A stretch of 42,680 nucleotides of DNA, from contig JADFYL010000006.1 in assembly GCA_015233045.1 (NCBI GenBank), positions 1-42,680 on the forward strand, given 5' to 3'. Positions 39,598-42,680 of this stretch are shown here, in pieces. The position numbers were made by a program, and so were the translations under genes. The DNA comes from Nitrospirota bacterium (lineage in GTDB: Bacteria > Nitrospirota > Thermodesulfovibrionia > Thermodesulfovibrionales > Magnetobacteriaceae). Each line of letters opens with the position of its first letter. Positions within the stretch are counted from its first letter, which is position 1. The notes under the pieces were generated by a model. The model saw nothing but the letters and a program-made list of their open reading frames with translations. It was not told the DNA's origin and searched no databases.

Positions 39598-40842
39598 TCA
39601 TCTCCTTGCCTTCTTATGTGCTTCCTTTATCGTTGACAGTAATTTATTTATATCTACGGGTTTCTCGAAATATGCAAACGCCCCAAGTTCGGCGGCCATC
39701 TCCCTGTCTTCGTCTGTGCCGTGTCCTGTGAGGATTATTACCTCCACGCGGGGATTTTTTTGCTTTATCACCCTTAGCACGTCAAGGCCGCTTATCCCGT
39801 CCATTTTCAAATCGAGGACCAGAACCTCCGGCATCTCCTCATCAATGAAGCTGAGCGCGTCCTCTCCACTGAACACCGCGGCGGTTCCTATATCGCGCAG
39901 TTGCAATCTGTTCGAGAGAGTCAGGGCAAAATCCTTCTCATCATCAACAACAAGTACCTTTGATGGCAGCTCAAAGTCATATTTTCTGTATATCTCATCG
40001 TTAAAATCAGGTCCCGGCACAACACTAACCGCCCCTACACCCTCAACGGCTACGGCGATGCCGATTAACTCCGCCTCAAGTTTTTTCAACCGCATAGTAT
40101 ATTTATTAACAACGATAGAGAGAGCGCCGTCCTTTGAGGTTACTGTTACGTCGTGGCCCTCTTCAATGAGGCGCAGCTTCACCTTGGAGGCCAGCTTAAA
40201 GTCAGTCATCGCAGAGGATTGCCCTGAGGCGTTGTTTATGGCAATCTTCTCAGCGTTTTCCATTATCAGCGACAATGCCTGCTCAGTGGATACCTTATCC
40301 GTTGGGATTAAGATGTCATACAGGCTGCTGTCCCAGGGTGATTTTCTGGATAGGAATTGAGTAAGGGTGTTGAGTTCATTATCAAGGGTTTGAATCTTTA
40401 ATGAGGCATCCTTTTCCGAAAGGCTCTCTGCTTTTGCCGCTTCAAGTCTCCTGTTTTGTATATCAGAGATAGTGCATACGCGCAGGACATGATAGATGTT
40501 AAAGGGAATCAAATGGGCTGAGAAACCCTCGTATATGACCATATCGTCAGGAAGAGATTCAGAGAGCGCTATCTGAATATAAGTCAGGAGTCTTTGTTTT
40601 TCGTGGGTAAAGTTATTAAATACCGACTGCTTATGGTACAGCGCCCTGATGAGCTTTGCCACCGGAACGTTAAACTGCCTGGATGCCCGTTCGATGACGG
40701 TGCTCTCCGCTAAATAAGCGTAACCACCTCGCTCAGCGAGTTTTCTCTCAAAACCCCCGCTTAAAGAATACGCACCTTTGAATAACGCTATAATCGCCAT
40801 ATATAGTTCATCCGACAGCTCCCACTTTCCAGCCGCCGTCAA
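39598..40842 (-). CDS. receiver-domain protein with cytidylate-kinase-like and BON-like N-terminal regions
   Basis: This 414-aa protein ends in a complete receiver domain (about 294-414): acidic pair D300-D301, phospho-acceptor D344 in LVLDLKMDGISG, T372 in LTGHG and K394 in YFEKPVD. The N-terminal 200 residues (MVIYEGFSAHLIPFNIYHVL, RVCTISDIQNRRLEAAKAES) look like a cytidylate-kinase-like fold that has lost a normal P-loop. About 212-280 (DFKLASKVKLRLIEEGHDVT, AVEGVGAVSVVPG) resemble a BON-like domain. The start is TTG; a TATAAT just 2 bases before it means that a transcript from that promoter would need the ATG at 40800 instead (400 aa). Function of the output is unknown. Confidence 0.75.
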   Translation of the reverse strand: MTAAGKWELSDELYMAIIALFKGAYSLSGGFERKLAERGGYAYLAESTVIERASRQFNVPVAKLIRALYHKQSVFNNFTHEKQRLLTYIQIALSESLPDDMVIYEGFSAHLIPFNIYHVLRVCTISDIQNRRLEAAKAESLSEKDASLKIQTLDNELNTLTQFLSRKSPWDSSLYDILIPTDKVSTEQALSLIMENAEKIAINNASGQSSAMTDFKLASKVKLRLIEEGHDVTVTSKDGALSIVVNKYTMRLKKLEAELIGIAVAVEGVGAVSVVPGPDFNDEIYRKYDFELPSKVLVVDDEKDFALTLSNRLQLRDIGTAAVFSGEDALSFIDEEMPEVLVLDLKMDGISGLDVLRVIKQKNPRVEVIILTGHGTDEDREMAAELGAFAYFEKPVDINKLLSTIKEAHKKARR

Positions 40843-40902
40843 GCATTATAATACTTTACGGGGTAATTTAAAGTCAACTAATAATGAGCCACGGCAATCT
40901 TG

Positions 40903-42168
40903 TCAGATGCCTATGATTGTTTTTAATTCCCTGATGGCATTGCTGATAGCCCCGGAGTTTCTTTGATAGAGTTCACTGGCCCTTTTGCCCATTTCAACCC
41001 TCTTTGCCTCGTTTGAAAGCAGCTCGAAAAGCACCTCATAAAGCCTCCCCGCATCAGTGGCAACGGCGGCATGGGCGGCTATAAATTCCCCCACCATCGG
41101 GAAGTTCTCCATATGAGGGCCGCACACTATGGGCTTTCCCCAGAAAGCCGGCTCAAGCAGGTTGTGCCCACCCCTTGGCACAAAACTCCCGCCCATTACA
41201 CACACATCGCCCACCCCGTAAACCGACGCCAGCTCCCCTATTGTGTCAAGGAGAACAAAAGACGCTGGTGCATCGGTTATCTCGCTTCGCCTTACAAACG
41301 GTATATCAAGCGATTTCAATATCGCGCCAGCCTCATCAAACCGTCTCGGATGCCGGGGGGCTAACACCACCGAAAGTCCCCCTATACTGGCCATAAGCCT
41401 CTTTACCGCGCTTAACACAATGGCCTCTTCCTTTTCGTGCGTGCTGCCGATTATAAGCACAGGATGTGAAAGCCTCAACGCCCACGGCGGGATTACTGGC
41501 GACGGCGCGGTGTCGAACTTGAAATTCCCCAGTGTCTTTACTGACGCCTTGTCTGCCCCCATTGCTATGATTCGCTCTGAGTATTGCGCGCTCTGCATAC
41601 CAAAAAGTGTTACAGTACGCAAAACCCCTTTCATAAAAAATCTGATTTTCTTATAGCCCTCAAAGGACTTTTCAGATATGCGGCCATTTAGTATCACAAC
41701 AGGAATGTTTTCCCGTCGCATCTCCTTAAAAATGCACGGCCACAACTCGGTCTCCATGACGATAAATACGGCCGGATTTATTGCCTTAATTGCCCGCCTT
41801 ACCGCAGACAGCGTGTCAAACGGCACATAGATAACCTCTACGCCATCGGGGAGTTTCTCCTTTGCCGTCTGGCGACCGGTGTCGGTCACTGTTGAAAGGA
41901 TGATATTGGGGGTTATCTCAGCAATGATACGGCGTATCAGCGAAATGGCCGTTATGGTCTCCCCCACAGATACCGCGTGAATCCAAACCGTGGGTGTTTT
42001 ATCAGATGGGGCGGCTTTTCTTGACAAGACAACAGGATACCGGCCAGTCCTCTCCAAAAACCAGCTTCGCCTTAATCCCTTAGGCCTCTTGAAATACTCA
42101 ACCGGCACTATCACTAAGAGGGCAAGAAAATATAATACGCGGTAGATAAAGAACATTGCTTTATGCAA
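40903..42168 (-). CDS. waaA: 3-deoxy-D-manno-octulosonic acid (Kdo) transferase
   Basis: This 421-aa protein is of usual length. It has an N-terminal membrane anchor (MFFIYRVLYFLALLVIVPVEYF) and GT30 motifs RSWFLERTG (catalytic Glu region), WIHAVSVGETITAISLI, STVTDTGRQTAKEKLP, and METELWPCIFKEMRRENIPV. The C-terminal Rossmann half carries IIGSTHEKEEAIV, LAPRHPRRF, GGSFVPRGGHNLLEPAFWGKPIVCGPHMENF. It attaches Kdo to lipid IVA on the inner face of the inner membrane. Its start overlaps the end of lpxB by 8 bases, so both belong to a lipid A operon. Confidence 0.95.
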   Translation of the reverse strand: MHKAMFFIYRVLYFLALLVIVPVEYFKRPKGLRRSWFLERTGRYPVVLSRKAAPSDKTPTVWIHAVSVGETITAISLIRRIIAEITPNIILSTVTDTGRQTAKEKLPDGVEVIYVPFDTLSAVRRAIKAINPAVFIVMETELWPCIFKEMRRENIPVVILNGRISEKSFEGYKKIRFFMKGVLRTVTLFGMQSAQYSERIIAMGADKASVKTLGNFKFDTAPSPVIPPWALRLSHPVLIIGSTHEKEEAIVLSAVKRLMASIGGLSVVLAPRHPRRFDEAGAILKSLDIPFVRRSEITDAPASFVLLDTIGELASVYGVGDVCVMGGSFVPRGGHNLLEPAFWGKPIVCGPHMENFPMVGEFIAAHAAVATDAGRLYEVLFELLSNEAKRVEMGKRASELYQRNSGAISNAIRELKTIIGI

Positions 42169-42679
42169 TTAAATCCGCAATCAGCTCGGCTACCCGGTTT
42201 GTCGGATTTTTCTGGTCGAAAATCTCCCTCAGGCGTTTAAATTTTTCAAGCGTCTCGTTTCGCAAATCATCATCTTCATACAGTTTTATTAACTCATCCG
42301 CCACAGCCTCAGGGACGGCCATCTCCTGAATAAGTTCCTTCACCACGGGGGCGTCGTAAATCAGATTAACGAGATTTATGTATTTCACATCAATTATCCT
42401 TTTAATTATATTATAGTCCAGAGCGGCCATCTTATATATTACCACAATCGGCACACCGATGAGCGCGGCCTGAAACGCCGCTGTCCCGGATTTCACTACG
42501 GCCAGATCACATACCGACAGCACCTCAACCGCCCGTCCATCGGCAAGTTTTACGTCCAGAGCCGCTAACTCCACAAACATCTGGCCAAACCCGCCAATTG
42601 CCAGATTTGGGGCAATCGGCATGATGTATTGGAACTCAGGGTGGCGCGATTTCAGTATTTTTATGGTATCTATAAGCAC
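42161..42679 (-). CDS. lpxB: lipid-A-disaccharide synthase, C-terminal part (5' end outside window)
   Basis: The frame runs off the right edge of the window, so only the last 172 or so residues are seen. It contains the LpxB end motifs: SGTAAFQAALIGVPIVVIYKMAALDYNIIKR, and VKYINLVNLIYDAPVVKELIQ with Glu and Gln of the 'PEllQ' segment. The protein joins UDP-diacylglucosamine and lipid X. It overlaps waaA by 8 bases. The first Met visible (MLIDTIKIL) is internal, not the real start. Confidence 0.92.
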   Translation of the reverse strand: MLIDTIKILKSRHPEFQYIMPIAPNLAIGGFGQMFVELAALDVKLADGRAVEVLSVCDLAVVKSGTAAFQAALIGVPIVVIYKMAALDYNIIKRIIDVKYINLVNLIYDAPVVKELIQEMAVPEAVADELIKLYEDDDLRNETLEKFKRLREIFDQKNPTNRVAELIADLIA

Positions 42680-42680
42680 G

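Noticed and set aside
39716-40360. 214-codon plus-strand frame
   Set aside because: Opposite strand of the receiver protein, Ser/Thr/Ile-rich as expected from reversed codons.

Overview
The window comes from a Gram-negative bacterium. It carries lipid A/Kdo genes (lpxB, waaA), an RND/MFP/TolC tripartite pump, and several beta-barrel or signal-peptide-bearing envelope proteins. Rubredoxin, a DUF1858 redox protein and two radical SAM enzymes suggest an anaerobic or microaerophilic lifestyle. Overall gene style and domain content resemble the Nitrospirota (or a deltaproteobacterial-type lineage), but this is an inference from domain content; no rRNA or other phylogenetic marker is present. No tRNA, rRNA, insertion sequence, phage gene or CRISPR array was recognised.

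Layout. 1-2.3 kb (+): 3' end of mtnA, a trans-polyprenyl diphosphate synthase, an AMMECR1-domain protein and a small membrane protein form a tight operon. 2.6-7.65 kb (+): a SPASM radical SAM protein, a BamE/OmlA-like exported protein, a B12-binding radical SAM enzyme, an ATP-grasp enzyme and a PEP-CTERM/XrtA-type polysaccharide deacetylase; this looks like a glycan or small-molecule tailoring block. 7.8-12.0 kb (+): a TPR/outer-membrane beta-barrel protein, a FecR-domain protein with a Pro-Thr linker and a large Gly/Ser/Thr-rich C-terminus, and an OmpH/Skp-like chaperone, plausibly one export module. 12.1-18.6 kb (-): a 42-aa zinc ribbon, DUF1858 and a 32-aa lipoprotein at the tail of a TolC-MFP-RND operon. 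18.65-19.4 kb (-): a PHP-domain protein preceded by an overlooked 50-aa cysteine-rich protein.

19.7-28 kb: surface-glycan functions. These are a methyltransferase-like protein, a three-module fusion (pyruvyl transferase-like, GT2, Rossmann-like), a GT9 glycosyltransferase (-), an AT-rich pair (polytopic membrane protein and acyltransferase-3) and a zinc-ribbon methyltransferase. An unusual rubredoxin sits among them. 28.2-31.1 kb: a secreted protein with 14 virginiamycin-B-lyase-like blades. 31.2-36.2 kb: a coiled-coil protein built from ten 27-bp tandem repeats (-), a type IV pilin-like protein, small proteins, dut and cobB/cbiA, which overlaps tail-to-tail with a DUF4015 glycosidase-like gene. 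36.2-42.7 kb (-): polysaccharide deacetylase, HD-GYP protein, GT-C-like membrane protein, an unusual receiver protein with a kinase-like N-terminus, waaA and the 3' part of lpxB.

The most notable cross-window signal is a recurring extended -10 element (TGn-TAnnnT) placed 6-9 bases before a start codon that lacks a Shine-Dalgarno sequence, at five unrelated genes, suggesting leaderless transcripts. A second is a dispersed G-run/C-run palindromic repeat, found immediately downstream of two genes in the same relative orientation. Six small proteins (30-57 aa) were found by direct reading.
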